A stretch of DNA of 64,000 bases, from positions 62,001 to 126,000 of the forward strand of contig CAWIVY010000003.1 of the NCBI GenBank assembly GCA_963839615.1. Reading direction: 5' to 3'. Below are positions 34,770 to 42,930 of the stretch, one piece after another (the stretch's first letter is position 1; each line of letters opens with the position of its first letter). The notes beneath the pieces were generated by a model. That model searched no databases, was not told the origin of the DNA, and saw only the letters and a list, made by a program, of their open reading frames with translations. Source of the stretch: DASQMT01 sp963839615 (GTDB lineage Bacteria; Actinomycetota; Thermoleophilia; Solirubrobacterales; Solirubrobacteraceae). The translations under genes were made by a program, and so were the position numbers.

Positions 34770-34891
34770 CACGCTAGCGTAGCTCGCGCGCGGGGCTGTC
34801 GGGGAACGGACTAGGGATCCCCCCGATGAAATGCCCGCCCGCGGAGCGGAGCATGGGTGCCGTCCTCCCCAACCCCACCCAGGAGCTCTCC

Positions 34892-36292
34892 ATGAGATCC
34901 CTCACGCGGCTCGCCGCGGCGTGCGCGGCGCTCGTCGTGATCGCGCTGGCCGCACCCGCCGCACACGCCGACTCGATCGCCTACGTCAAGGACGGTGACG
35001 TCTGGCTCTCAACCTCCGACGGCTCGCGCCAGTACCAGGTGACCTACCGCGGCGGCTACGCGGACGTCTCCCAGTCCGACGACGGCACGCTGATCGCGCT
35101 CACGGGCGTGCGGCTGCACAAGCTCGACCGCGCCGGCAACGTGCTCGCCGACTTCGACACGCCGGTGTCCGACACGCGGCCGCCGGGCTCGCGCGTCTTC
35201 TACGGGCCGTTCGACCCGGCGATCTCCCCTGACGGCTCGAAGGTCGCCTACACCTACTACTACATGACGCAGAGCCAGAACCCGACCTGCTTCCCGCCGG
35301 ACTGCGTCACCACGATCAACGAGGGCGGCACCGGCTACTCGCACTCGGACCGCCAGACCGGGTGGGATGAGCCTGGACTCGGGCATCACTCGGGCTGGCG
35401 CAACCCGGCGTGGGCCGACGACGACACGCTGGTCCTGTCGGACCCGACGCACCTGCCCAACCGCGACGTCGTCCTCGACACGATCAGCGACGGCCCGCCC
35501 GGCCTCGCGCACCCCTGGATCACCGACACCGTCGAGGGCAACCCGCACGTCGGCGGCGGTGACATCACGCGCGACAAGCGCAAGCTCGCGTTCGTCACCG
35601 GCGAGAACGACTCGACCCTGACGCTCTACTACGCGCCGGTCTTCCCGACCGTGTTCACGGATGGCGAGCCACCCGCCGGCTCGGACCCGTTCGTCTGTTA
35701 CCGCTACAGCGGGGCGATCGGCGGCAGGTTCGGCACGCCGAGCTTCGCTCCCGACGGGCGTCACCTCGCATGGGGCGACGGAGCCGGCATCAGCGTCGTC
35801 GACGTGCCGGACTTCTCCGCGCTCGGCGGCTGCACGCTGGACGGCGCGACGCTCGGCAAGACGCTGATCCCGGGCGGCTCGCAGCCCGACTGGGGTCCGG
35901 CCGACGTGCCGCCCGCTCGGCCCGGCCCAGGCCCCGGCCCCGCTCCTGAGCCGGGCCCCGGTCCCGGACCCGGACCGCGTCCCTCCGGGCTGATCACCGT
36001 CAAGGCCGGCAGCGTCAAGCTCAAGGCCGCGCTGAAGAAGGGCCTGGCCGTCAAGGTCGCCGTGCCGGGCAAGGGCAGGCTCGCCGCGAGCGCCGCGCGC
36101 GCTGGCAGGCGCGTCGCCGCGGGGAAGCGCTCCGTCAGCGGCGGCAGCGTGACGGTGAAGCTGCGGTTCACGAAGCAGGCACGCAAGTCGCTCCGGCACG
36201 CCCGGCGCGTGAAGCTCGCCGTGAAGGTCACGTTCACGCCCGACTCGGGCGCGGCGCTCCTCAGCACGACCAGCATCACGCTCAAGCGCTGA
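34892..36292 (+). CDS. Secreted TolB-like beta-propeller protein with Pro-Gly linker
   Basis: 466 residues from an ATG with AGGAG 7 bases upstream. A Sec signal peptide (MRSLTRLAAACAALVVIALA, cleavage near AHA-DS) leads into a WD40/TolB-like region (about 25-340), with repeat strands such as SIAYVKDGDVWLSTSDG and DPAISPDGSKVAYTYY. A Pro-Gly-rich linker follows (about 355-375), then a basic C-terminal beta domain rich in Lys and Val (about 380-466). Probably extracytoplasmic and wall-associated; ligand unknown. Confidence 0.78.
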   Translation: MRSLTRLAAACAALVVIALAAPAAHADSIAYVKDGDVWLSTSDGSRQYQVTYRGGYADVSQSDDGTLIALTGVRLHKLDRAGNVLADFDTPVSDTRPPGSRVFYGPFDPAISPDGSKVAYTYYYMTQSQNPTCFPPDCVTTINEGGTGYSHSDRQTGWDEPGLGHHSGWRNPAWADDDTLVLSDPTHLPNRDVVLDTISDGPPGLAHPWITDTVEGNPHVGGGDITRDKRKLAFVTGENDSTLTLYYAPVFPTVFTDGEPPAGSDPFVCYRYSGAIGGRFGTPSFAPDGRHLAWGDGAGISVVDVPDFSALGGCTLDGATLGKTLIPGGSQPDWGPADVPPARPGPGPGPAPEPGPGPGPGPRPSGLITVKAGSVKLKAALKKGLAVKVAVPGKGRLAASAARAGRRVAAGKRSVSGGSVTVKLRFTKQARKSLRHARRVKLAVKVTFTPDSGAALLSTTSITLKR

Positions 36293-36312
36293 CCGACGAG
36301 TGGCAGGACCGG

Positions 36313-36343
36313 CCGGCCCGGGTCGCTTCGGCGCCCGGGCCGG
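36313..36343 (+). terminator. Strong GC hairpin with TTCG tetraloop
   Basis: CCGGCCCGGG (36313-36322) pairs with CCCGGGCCGG (36334-36343). Inside, CGC-TTCG-GCG adds three more pairs after a one-base bulge, closing on the very stable TTCG loop. It lies 20 bases after the beta-propeller stop. No T-run follows, as is common in high-GC actinobacteria. Confidence 0.7.
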
Positions 36344-36389
36344 TCGCCGGGTAGTTCGGCCCCGCGGCAAGCGGGTATGCACCGGCGCG

Positions 36390-37355
36390 ATGGCGCCGCT
36401 GATCGGCCTGCACTGCTCGCACGAGCAGATCCCACCGAGCCGGCTGCTCGCCCACGCGGTCGAGGCCGAGGCGGCCGGCTTCGGCGCGGCGATGTGCTCG
36501 GACCACTTCTCGCCCTGGAGCGAGCGCCAGGGGGAGTCCGGCTTCGCGTGGTCGTTCCTCGGCGCCGCGATGCAGGCGACCACGTTGCCGTGGGGGATCG
36601 TGAACGCGCCCGGCCAGCGCTACCACCCGGCGATCGTCGCCCAGGCGGCCGCGACGCTGGACGAGCTCTCTCCCGGGCGGCTGTGGATCGCGCTCGGCAC
36701 CGGCGAGGCGTCCAACGAGCACATCACGGGCGACCCCTGGCCGCCGAAGCGCGTGCGCACGGAGCGCCTGCGCGAGTGCGTCGACGTGATGCGCGCGCTG
36801 TTCGCCGGCGAGGTGGTCGACCACGACGGGCTCGTGCGCGTCGACCGCGCGCGCCTCTGGACCCTGCCGAAGGAGCCGCCGGCGCTCATCGGCGCCGCCG
36901 TCTCGGCCGCGACGGCCCGCTGGTGCGGCGGCTGGGCGGACGGCCTCGTCACGATCAACCAGCCGCGCGAGACGCTCGAGCAGGTGATCGCGGCGTTCCG
37001 CGAGGGCGGCGGCGAGGGCAAGCCGATCCGCCTGCAGGTGCACCTGTCGTGGGCGCCGACCGACGCCGAGGCGCTGCGGATCGCGCACGACCAGTGGCGC
37101 ACGAACGTCTTCGCCCCGCCGCTGTGCTGGGACCTGCACACCGTCGAGCAGTTCGACGAGGCGGCGAAGCACGTACGGCCCGAGGACGTGAGCGAGAGCG
37201 TGCTGGTCGCGTCCGATCCGCGGCGGCACGTCGCGTGGCTGCAGGAGCTGGCGCCGCTCGGCTTCGACCAGATCGTGCTCCACCACGTCGGGCAGGACCT
37301 GCGCCCGTTCATCGACGCCTTCGGCGAGCACGTGCTGCCGGAGCTGAGCGCATGA
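36390..37355 (+). CDS. LLM-class (F420-dependent type) oxidoreductase
   Basis: 321 residues of the luciferase-like TIM barrel: IGLHCSHEQIPPSRLL, AAMCSDHFSPWSERQG, LGTGEASNEHITG and PALIGAAVSAATARWCGGWADGL. These resemble the F420-dependent glucose-6-phosphate dehydrogenase / TIGR03557 branch. Substrate unknown. The start at ATG 36390 gives the conserved MAPLIGLH opening. It overlaps the next gene by 4 bases (ATGA), so it is coupled to a GH13 enzyme, which hints at a sugar substrate. Confidence 0.87.
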   Translation: MAPLIGLHCSHEQIPPSRLLAHAVEAEAAGFGAAMCSDHFSPWSERQGESGFAWSFLGAAMQATTLPWGIVNAPGQRYHPAIVAQAAATLDELSPGRLWIALGTGEASNEHITGDPWPPKRVRTERLRECVDVMRALFAGEVVDHDGLVRVDRARLWTLPKEPPALIGAAVSAATARWCGGWADGLVTINQPRETLEQVIAAFREGGGEGKPIRLQVHLSWAPTDAEALRIAHDQWRTNVFAPPLCWDLHTVEQFDEAAKHVRPEDVSESVLVASDPRRHVAWLQELAPLGFDQIVLHHVGQDLRPFIDAFGEHVLPELSA

Positions 37356-39004
37356 GCCGCAAGGCGACCGGCGACATCTGGTGGAAGAACGCGGTCGTCT
37401 ACTGCCTCGACGTCGAGACGTTCCTCGACCACGACGGCGACGGCTGCGGCGACCTCGTCGGCCTCTGCGAGCGCGTCGACTACCTCGCCGGCATCGGCGT
37501 GAGCTGCATCTGGCTGATGCCGTTCTATCCGTCGCGCCAGCGCGACGATGGCTACGACATCACCGACTTCTACGGGATCGACCCGCGGCTCGGGACCCAC
37601 GGCGACCTGATCGACATGATCCGTACCGCGCGCGATCGCGGCATCCGGGTGATCGCCGACCTCGTCCCCAACCACACCTCCGACCGGCACCCGTGGTTCC
37701 AGTCGGCGCGCGAGGGCCCCGACAGCCCGTACCACGACTTCTACGTCTGGGCCGACGAGAAGCCTCCGGAGAAGCCCGGCGACGTCGTCTTCCCGGACCA
37801 GGAGAACTCCAACTGGGCGTATGACCGCAAGGCCAGGCGCTGGTACCTGCACCGCTTCTACTCGCACCAGCCGGACCTCAACGTCGCCAACCCCGAGGTG
37901 CGCGACGAGCTCGCGCAGATCGCCGGCTTCTGGCTCGAGCAGGGTCTGAGCGGCTTCCGGCTCGACGCCGTCCCGTTCCTCGTCGAGCCGATGGGGATGC
38001 CGAAGGGGGCGATCCCGGACCCGCACGAGCTGCTGCGCGACGTGCGCCGCTTCATGGGCCGGCGCTGCGGCGAGTCGATCCTGCTCGGCGAGGTCAACCT
38101 GCCGCCCGCCGATGCGGCGAAGTTCTTCGGGGAGCGCGGCGGCGAGCAGCTCGACATGCAGTTCTCGTTCACCGTCAACCAGGCGCTGTACCTCGCGCTG
38201 GCGCGCGAGGACGCGGCGCCGCTGGCGGCCGCGCTCGAGGCGCTGCCGCCGATCCCGGACGACTGCCAGTGGGCGCAGTTCGTGCGCAACCACGACGAGC
38301 TGACGCTCGACAAGCTCTCCGACGCGGAGCGCGAGGAGGTGTTCGCGGCGTTCGGCCCGGACCCCGGGATGCAGATGTACGGGCGCGGCCTGCGCCGGCG
38401 GCTGCCCTCGATGCTCGGCGGCGACCAGCGTCGCATGCGGCTCGTGTACTCGCTGATGTTCTCGCTGCCCGGCACGCCGGTCCTGTTCTACGGCGAGGAG
38501 ATCGGGATGGCGGAGAACCTGGAGATCGCGGGGCGCTACGCGGTGCGCTCACCGATGCAGTGGTCCGGCGAGCCCAACGCGGGCTTCACCACGAGCGACG
38601 AGCCGTGCCGGCCGCTGCCCGGCGAGGGCCCGTTCGGCTTCCCGGAGGTGAACGTGGCGCGCCAGCGGCGCGAGTCCGGCTCGCTGCTGAACTGGATGGA
38701 GCGGCTGATCCGTCGCCGCCGGGAGTGCCCGGAGCTCGGCTGGGGCGAGTGGTCGCTGCTCGCGCAGGACGACCCGGCCGTCTTCGCGCACCGGGTCGAC
38801 TGGGGCGATTCGACGCTCGTCGCCGTGCACAACCTCGGCGGCCGGGCGACGCAGGCGCGCCTGGCGCTCGACGCCGAGGGCGTGCTGGTCGACCTCTTCG
38901 GGATGCAGGACGCGGAGCTCGACGGCGAGCTCTCGCTCGCGCTCGAGCCATACGGCGCGCGCTGGTTCCGGCTGCGCCGGCCGGGGCAGCGGATCGCACC
39001 CTAG
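37352..39004 (+). CDS. GH13 alpha-amylase-family enzyme, trehalose synthase-like
   Basis: 550 residues. The (beta/alpha)8 catalytic barrel has WWKNAVVYCLDVETFLDHDGDG (described in part), VIADLVPNHTSDRHPWFQ, the nucleophile Asp in GFRLDAVPF, the acid Glu in LLGEVNLPP and the third Asp in FVRNHDELTLDKL, then GTPVLFYGEEIGM. The NHTSDRHPWFQ and RNHDELTLD motifs are those of trehalose synthase (maltose to trehalose). A C-terminal beta-domain closes the protein. No maltokinase domain or gene follows. It is coupled to the preceding LLM gene. Confidence 0.87.
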   Translation: MSRKATGDIWWKNAVVYCLDVETFLDHDGDGCGDLVGLCERVDYLAGIGVSCIWLMPFYPSRQRDDGYDITDFYGIDPRLGTHGDLIDMIRTARDRGIRVIADLVPNHTSDRHPWFQSAREGPDSPYHDFYVWADEKPPEKPGDVVFPDQENSNWAYDRKARRWYLHRFYSHQPDLNVANPEVRDELAQIAGFWLEQGLSGFRLDAVPFLVEPMGMPKGAIPDPHELLRDVRRFMGRRCGESILLGEVNLPPADAAKFFGERGGEQLDMQFSFTVNQALYLALAREDAAPLAAALEALPPIPDDCQWAQFVRNHDELTLDKLSDAEREEVFAAFGPDPGMQMYGRGLRRRLPSMLGGDQRRMRLVYSLMFSLPGTPVLFYGEEIGMAENLEIAGRYAVRSPMQWSGEPNAGFTTSDEPCRPLPGEGPFGFPEVNVARQRRESGSLLNWMERLIRRRRECPELGWGEWSLLAQDDPAVFAHRVDWGDSTLVAVHNLGGRATQARLALDAEGVLVDLFGMQDAELDGELSLALEPYGARWFRLRRPGQRIAP

Positions 39005-40179
39005 TGCGCGAGCTTCTGGCGGAGCCTGTTGCGCGTTTCGGCGAAGCGCAGCGTCTCGTAGAGGACGAGCCCGGACAGGACCACGGCGAGGATCGTCAGG
39101 GTCGCGAGTGACGGCAGCTCGACGCCGAGCGGCACGAGCGCAGCGAGCAGCACGGAGCAGGCGAGCCGCTGGCGGTTGAGCGTGTGGATGTTGCGCCAGC
39201 GGAAAGCGACGTGCGCGAGCAGGTAGACCGCGGTGCCCCCGAACAGCGCGACCGCCGGCACGAGCTCGAGCGGGTCGTCGACATGCGCGAGCGTCTTCTT
39301 CATGCCGAGCGCGACGAGCACGATGCCGGCGATCATCGGCAGGTGCAGGAGCGAGAACGAGTCGCGCGCGACGCCGTTCTGCTCCCTGCCCGGCGCCGCG
39401 TTGCTGAGCCGGCGCGCGGCGACGAGCGCGACGACGTCGAAGTAGAGCCACCAGAGCGCGGCGGCCACCGCGGTGCCGAGCACCGCGGCCACTACGATGC
39501 CGGCGTCGACGGCCTGCTCGGCGCCGACGCCGATCGCGACGATCGACTCGCCCAGCGCGATGATCACGATCAGGCCATGGCGCTCGGCGAAGTGAGCGGG
39601 CATCAGCTTCCAGCCGTCCTGCCCGAAGAACAGCGGGCCGCCCATGTCGAGCGCCAGCGCGAGCGCCCACAGGGCGCCCTGCGCCGTCCCGTCGGCGAAC
39701 GAGGCGACGACCAGCAGCCCGGAGCCCAGCGCCGTGCTGGCGGCCAGGCCGGTTGTCGACTTGCGCAGCTCGGGATCGTCGCGGCTCGCGAGCACGAACA
39801 GCGCGATGTGCGCCGCGCGGACCACGCCGTACGCGCACGCGAACAGCAGGCCGGTGTCGTCGAAGACGTCCGGCACGCAGAGCGCCGCTACGAGCAGGCC
39901 CGCCATCGCGGCGAAGATGACCAGCCGGACGATCCCCTCCTCGGGATCGACGACGCTGGTCAGCCAGGCGTATCCGACCCAGCACCACCACAGCATGCCG
40001 AGCACCAGCATGCCCTTCGCAAGTCCCGCCCACGTCGGCGTCTCCGCCATCAGCGCGGTGCACTGGGTCAGTGCGAGCACGAAGACGAGGTCGAAGAAGA
40101 GCTCGAGCGGCGTGACTCCCTCGCGCTCGCGCATGACCGCGGTCACGCGCGATCCGCGGGTGCCGGCAGGAGCGCTCAC
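39001..40179 (-). CDS. Low temperature requirement protein A (LtrA) family membrane protein
   Basis: 392 residues with about ten to eleven hydrophobic helices. LtrA signatures are TPLELFFDLVFVLALTQ near the start, ERHGLIVIIALGESIVAIG in the middle, and WWLYFDV. Biochemical function is unknown. Start GTG 40179, or ATG 40134, which begins right before the conserved block. The 3-prime end overlaps the convergent GH13 gene by 4 bases. Confidence 0.9.
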   Translation of the reverse strand: MSAPAGTRGSRVTAVMREREGVTPLELFFDLVFVLALTQCTALMAETPTWAGLAKGMLVLGMLWWCWVGYAWLTSVVDPEEGIVRLVIFAAMAGLLVAALCVPDVFDDTGLLFACAYGVVRAAHIALFVLASRDDPELRKSTTGLAASTALGSGLLVVASFADGTAQGALWALALALDMGGPLFFGQDGWKLMPAHFAERHGLIVIIALGESIVAIGVGAEQAVDAGIVVAAVLGTAVAAALWWLYFDVVALVAARRLSNAAPGREQNGVARDSFSLLHLPMIAGIVLVALGMKKTLAHVDDPLELVPAVALFGGTAVYLLAHVAFRWRNIHTLNRQRLACSVLLAALVPLGVELPSLATLTILAVVLSGLVLYETLRFAETRNRLRQKLAH

Positions 40180-40204
40180 CGCCTACATGATGGCGGCGCG
40201 GCGC

Positions 40205-41134
40205 TCAGGCGGTCGCCCCGCGGGCGCGGGGGTCGGGCAGCGGCGTCAGCTTGCGCTCGAGCTCGTCGCGCAGGCGTTCGAACTTCGGCGGCAGCGAGAG
40301 CCGCTCGCCGAGGTGCGCCGGATCCTCGTCGGCGCCGAAGCCGGGGCCGATGGTCGCCAGCTCGAAGAGCACGCCGCTCGGCTCGCGGAAGTAGATCGAG
40401 CGGAAGTAGAAGCGGTCGATCACGGGCGTCGCGCGAGCGCCCGCGCGCGTCAGGCGCTCCTGCCACGCGTCGTGCTCGTCGAGCTGCGTGGCGAACGCGA
40501 CGTGGTGGACGGTGCCCGCGCCGGGGACGGGGCGGACGCCGGGCGCCGGGTCGTAGACGTAGTGGCCGCCGCGCTCGTCGCCGCGGACCTCCCAGCTCCC
40601 GTCCGCGCCGCCCGTGAAGCCGAGCGTCTCGCGCAGGAGCGTGCTGCTGAGCTGCGGTTCGGCGGCGTAGGCGCGTACGCCGTCGAAGCCCTGGAGCGCA
40701 TGCGCCGACGGGATGTCGGGCGCGTCGGCGACCAGTGGCGCGTCGGGCACGGCGGCGACGACCAGCTCGTGCGCGAGGCCCTCGGGGTCCGCGAACACGA
40801 GCCCGCCGTCCGCGGAACGCTCCGTCGCGACGTCGCGCGCGGCGAGCCGCTGCTCCCAGAAGTCGAGCGACTCGTCCGCGCCGACCCGCCAGACGATCCG
40901 GTGGACCATCCCGTCGCCCGCCGCTCCGCGCCGCGCGCCCGGGTACTCGAAGAACGTCAGGTCGGCCCCAGGGGATCCGGCCTCGTCGGCGTAGAACAGG
41001 TGGTAGACGGTCGGGTCGTCCTGGTTGACGGTCTTCTTGACCATCCGCAGTCCCAGCACGCCGACGTAGAACTCGACGTTGGCCGGGGCATCGCCGGTGA
41101 TCGCGGTGATGTGGTGGATCCCCTCGAGCTTCAT
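40205..41134 (-). CDS. Ring-cleaving dioxygenase, MhqO-like (two VOC domains)
   Basis: 309 residues with two vicinal-oxygen-chelate halves. The first has GIHHITAITGDAPANVEFYVGVLG (described in part) and AHELVV; the second has TVHHVAFATQLDEHDAW and FREPSGVLFELATIGPGF. Metal ligands are expected at HHIT, HHVAF and the final Glu in LFELAT. Members degrade hydroquinone-type compounds and are controlled by MarR-family quinone sensors. A MarR-like operator overlaps the promoter just upstream. Confidence 0.87.
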   Translation of the reverse strand: MKLEGIHHITAITGDAPANVEFYVGVLGLRMVKKTVNQDDPTVYHLFYADEAGSPGADLTFFEYPGARRGAAGDGMVHRIVWRVGADESLDFWEQRLAARDVATERSADGGLVFADPEGLAHELVVAAVPDAPLVADAPDIPSAHALQGFDGVRAYAAEPQLSSTLLRETLGFTGGADGSWEVRGDERGGHYVYDPAPGVRPVPGAGTVHHVAFATQLDEHDAWQERLTRAGARATPVIDRFYFRSIYFREPSGVLFELATIGPGFGADEDPAHLGERLSLPPKFERLRDELERKLTPLPDPRARGATA

Positions 41135-41147
41135 CGCGTGCTCCCTA

Positions 41148-41161
41148 GTTGCTTACGCAAC
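41148..41161. promoter_or_regulatory. MarR-type operator candidate
   Basis: GTTGC-TTAC-GCAAC, a 14-base inverted repeat with 5-bp arms (TTGC-n4-GCAA core). It sits between the predicted -10 box and the ATG of the MhqO-like gene, an ideal place for repression. The core is typical of MarR-family sites in actinobacteria; no MarR gene is visible in this window. Confidence 0.55.
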
Positions 41162-41164
41162 CAG

Positions 41165-41191
41165 ATTATCACGCACTCCTTGCTCGTGCAA
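41165..41191 (-). promoter_or_regulatory. Promoter of the MhqO-like dioxygenase
   Basis: On the minus strand TTGCAC (41191-41186) is followed after 15 bases by GATAAT (41170-41165), a close match to -35 and -10 boxes. The region is locally AT-rich. Confidence 0.55.
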
Positions 41192-41205
41192 TCAGACGCG
41201 ACCGG

Positions 41206-42324
41206 TCAATCGCGCGGGTCGGACACGTTGAAATCCTCGTGCCGCCGCCCACCGATCATCGCCGTGTCCGCGCGCTCGATCATCTCCTCCAGCGTCTCCT
41301 CCGGCTGGCGTTCGGCGATGCCGACCGTGAACGTCGCGCCGTTCGCATCGCTCGCGAGCTGGGCCGCAATCTGCTCGAAGCGCTGGCGGGCGCCGGCGGC
41401 GTCCTGGCCGGAGAGGGAGCACACGAACTCGTCGCCGCCGAAGCGGACGATCACGTCGTAGGAGCGCAGGTGCTGCATGATCGCCCGGGAGACCGCGCGC
41501 AGCCGGTCGTCGCCCGCGGCGTGCCCGTGGTTGTCGTTGATCGCCTTGAGCCCGTCGACGTCGATGAACGCCACGACGAGGCGCTCGCTGGTGCGGTTCG
41601 TTCGGTCCAGCTCGCGCTGGATCGCGGCGAGCCCGACACGCCGGCGCAGCGCTCCGGTCAGGAAGTCGGCGCCCTCGAGCGCGAGCTCCCCGGCGGCCGC
41701 GGCACGATCACGCGCCGCATGCCGGCGGTCCTCAGCGGCGCGCTCGCGGTCGCGCGCAGCCGCTTCGCGCTGGATCGCCGCCTGCGCGCGGGCCGCGGCA
41801 GCGCGCTTGCGATCGCCCGCCGCTCGCAGCAGGATCTCGATCCCGATCGGCGAGTCACCGTTGTCGCGCCGGATCTCGCTCTCGAGCCGTTCGAGCTCGG
41901 CGTCCTGAGCCGCGGCGAGCTCGTCGCGCGCACGCGCCGCGCCGTCGCGCTCGTCGGCCATCCGATCGCGTCGCGCCGCGGCTTGGTCGCGGATCCGCGC
42001 GGTCTCCGTTCGCGCCTGCGTCGCCCGGTCGCGATCGATCACGCCCTGCGACCGCTCGCGCCTGCTGCGCGAGTAGCCCTCGGCATGCGGGTCGCTGGCG
42101 GGGCCTGCCGCCTGGTCCTCGTCCGCGGCGGCCTGGTCGCGGTCAGAAGCGATCTGGTCGCGCTGGGCGGCGTGCTCGTCGGTGTCGGCAGCCGTCTGAT
42201 CGAGGTCCGACGTCGTCTGGTCGCCGTCCGCGATCGTCTGCTCGAGCTCGGCCAGCGCCTGCGCGTCGGCCTCGCTCATATCCCCCACGTGGGTGGGGAT
42301 CTCCGGCTTTCCCTCTTCCGACAT
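41206..42324 (-). CDS. GGDEF protein with long charged repeat coiled coil
   Basis: 372 residues from ATG 42324, with GGAGGG 6-11 bases upstream. Residues about 30-210 are an uninterrupted Ala/Asp/Arg/Gln-rich helix with a recurring RDQAAxDxDQ-type pattern, likely a long coiled coil. The C-terminal GGDEF domain (about 220-365) opens ADFLTGALRRR and has an intact RFGGDEFVC. It would make c-di-GMP in the cytoplasm, with the coil serving for dimerisation or signal input. There are no membrane segments. Confidence 0.85.
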   Translation of the reverse strand: MSEEGKPEIPTHVGDMSEADAQALAELEQTIADGDQTTSDLDQTAADTDEHAAQRDQIASDRDQAAADEDQAAGPASDPHAEGYSRSRRERSQGVIDRDRATQARTETARIRDQAAARRDRMADERDGAARARDELAAAQDAELERLESEIRRDNGDSPIGIEILLRAAGDRKRAAAARAQAAIQREAAARDRERAAEDRRHAARDRAAAAGELALEGADFLTGALRRRVGLAAIQRELDRTNRTSERLVVAFIDVDGLKAINDNHGHAAGDDRLRAVSRAIMQHLRSYDVIVRFGGDEFVCSLSGQDAAGARQRFEQIAAQLASDANGATFTVGIAERQPEETLEEMIERADTAMIGGRRHEDFNVSDPRD

Positions 42325-42340
42325 GGACGCCCTCCGATTT

Positions 42341-42355
42341 CGGTACCGGGTACCG
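42341..42355. promoter_or_regulatory. Palindrome upstream of the GGDEF gene
   Basis: CGGTACC-G-GGTACCG, perfect 7-bp arms around one base, 17 bases upstream of the GGDEF ATG. It could be an operator for that gene. No clear -10 is seen beside it. Confidence 0.35.
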
Positions 42356-42484
42356 TGCACCCGATCCGAGCAGCGCCACCCCGGTCAGAGGGTTGCGCCG
42401 GCGTCTCGCGCTGTTCTGATCCCGCCTCGCCCGTCACCTGGGTGCCGAGCAGAGCGAGAACGGCGAAGGATAGAAGCCCCACGG

Positions 42485-42513
42485 TTGAAACACAACGGGT
42501 TCGCTCCTAGAGT
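42485..42513 (+). promoter_or_regulatory. Promoter of the DUF2294 gene
   Basis: TTGAAA (42485-42490), a 17-base spacer and TAGAGT (42508-42513) form a good sigma-70-type promoter. Transcription would begin near 42520, a few bases before the GTG start. Confidence 0.55.
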
Positions 42514-42525
42514 GGACGGCGAACC

Positions 42526-42930
42526 GTGAGTGCCGTGTCTGAGCCTGAAACGGTCGGCGAGATGCTGGCCGCCATCTCCACCCGCATCGTCGGGCTGCTG
42601 CGGGAGCATTATGGCCGCGGACCATCGCGTGCGAAGACCTACGCGATGGACGACTGCGTCGTCTGCGTCCTGCGCAACGGGTTCACGGCGCACGAGCGCA
42701 CGATCGTCGACAGCGGCGATGCCGGCCGCGTGATCGAGATGCGCCAGGAGTTCCAGCGCCTGATGGAACGCCAGTACCGCGAGACGATCGAGTCGATCAC
42801 CGGCCGCAAGGTGGTCGCCTTCCTCAGCCAGGCGCACCTGGAGCCCGACATCACGCTCGAGATCTTCTTCCTCGACCGGCCGTTGAACGGCGCCGGCGCG
42901 CTCGACCTCGAGATTCCCGAGCTCAGCTAG
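42526..42930 (+). CDS. DUF2294 family protein
   Basis: 134 residues. The pattern ISTRIVGLLREHYGRGPSRAKTY, then VVCVLRNGFTAHERTIVDSGDAGRV and RQEFQRLMERQYRETIESITGRKVVAFLS (each described in part), with the FFLDRPL end, matches DUF2294. Function unknown. The start GTG is favoured by promoter position. Its 3-prime end overlaps the convergent hypF stop by 4 bases. Confidence 0.85.
   Translation: MSAVSEPETVGEMLAAISTRIVGLLREHYGRGPSRAKTYAMDDCVVCVLRNGFTAHERTIVDSGDAGRVIEMRQEFQRLMERQYRETIESITGRKVVAFLSQAHLEPDITLEIFFLDRPLNGAGALDLEIPELS

Noticed and set aside
36300..36389. N-terminal extension of the LLM oxidoreductase in the same frame
   Set aside because: It reads through the strong hairpin at 36313-36343 and has Gly/Arg-rich sequence not seen in the family; ATG 36390 gives the conserved opening.
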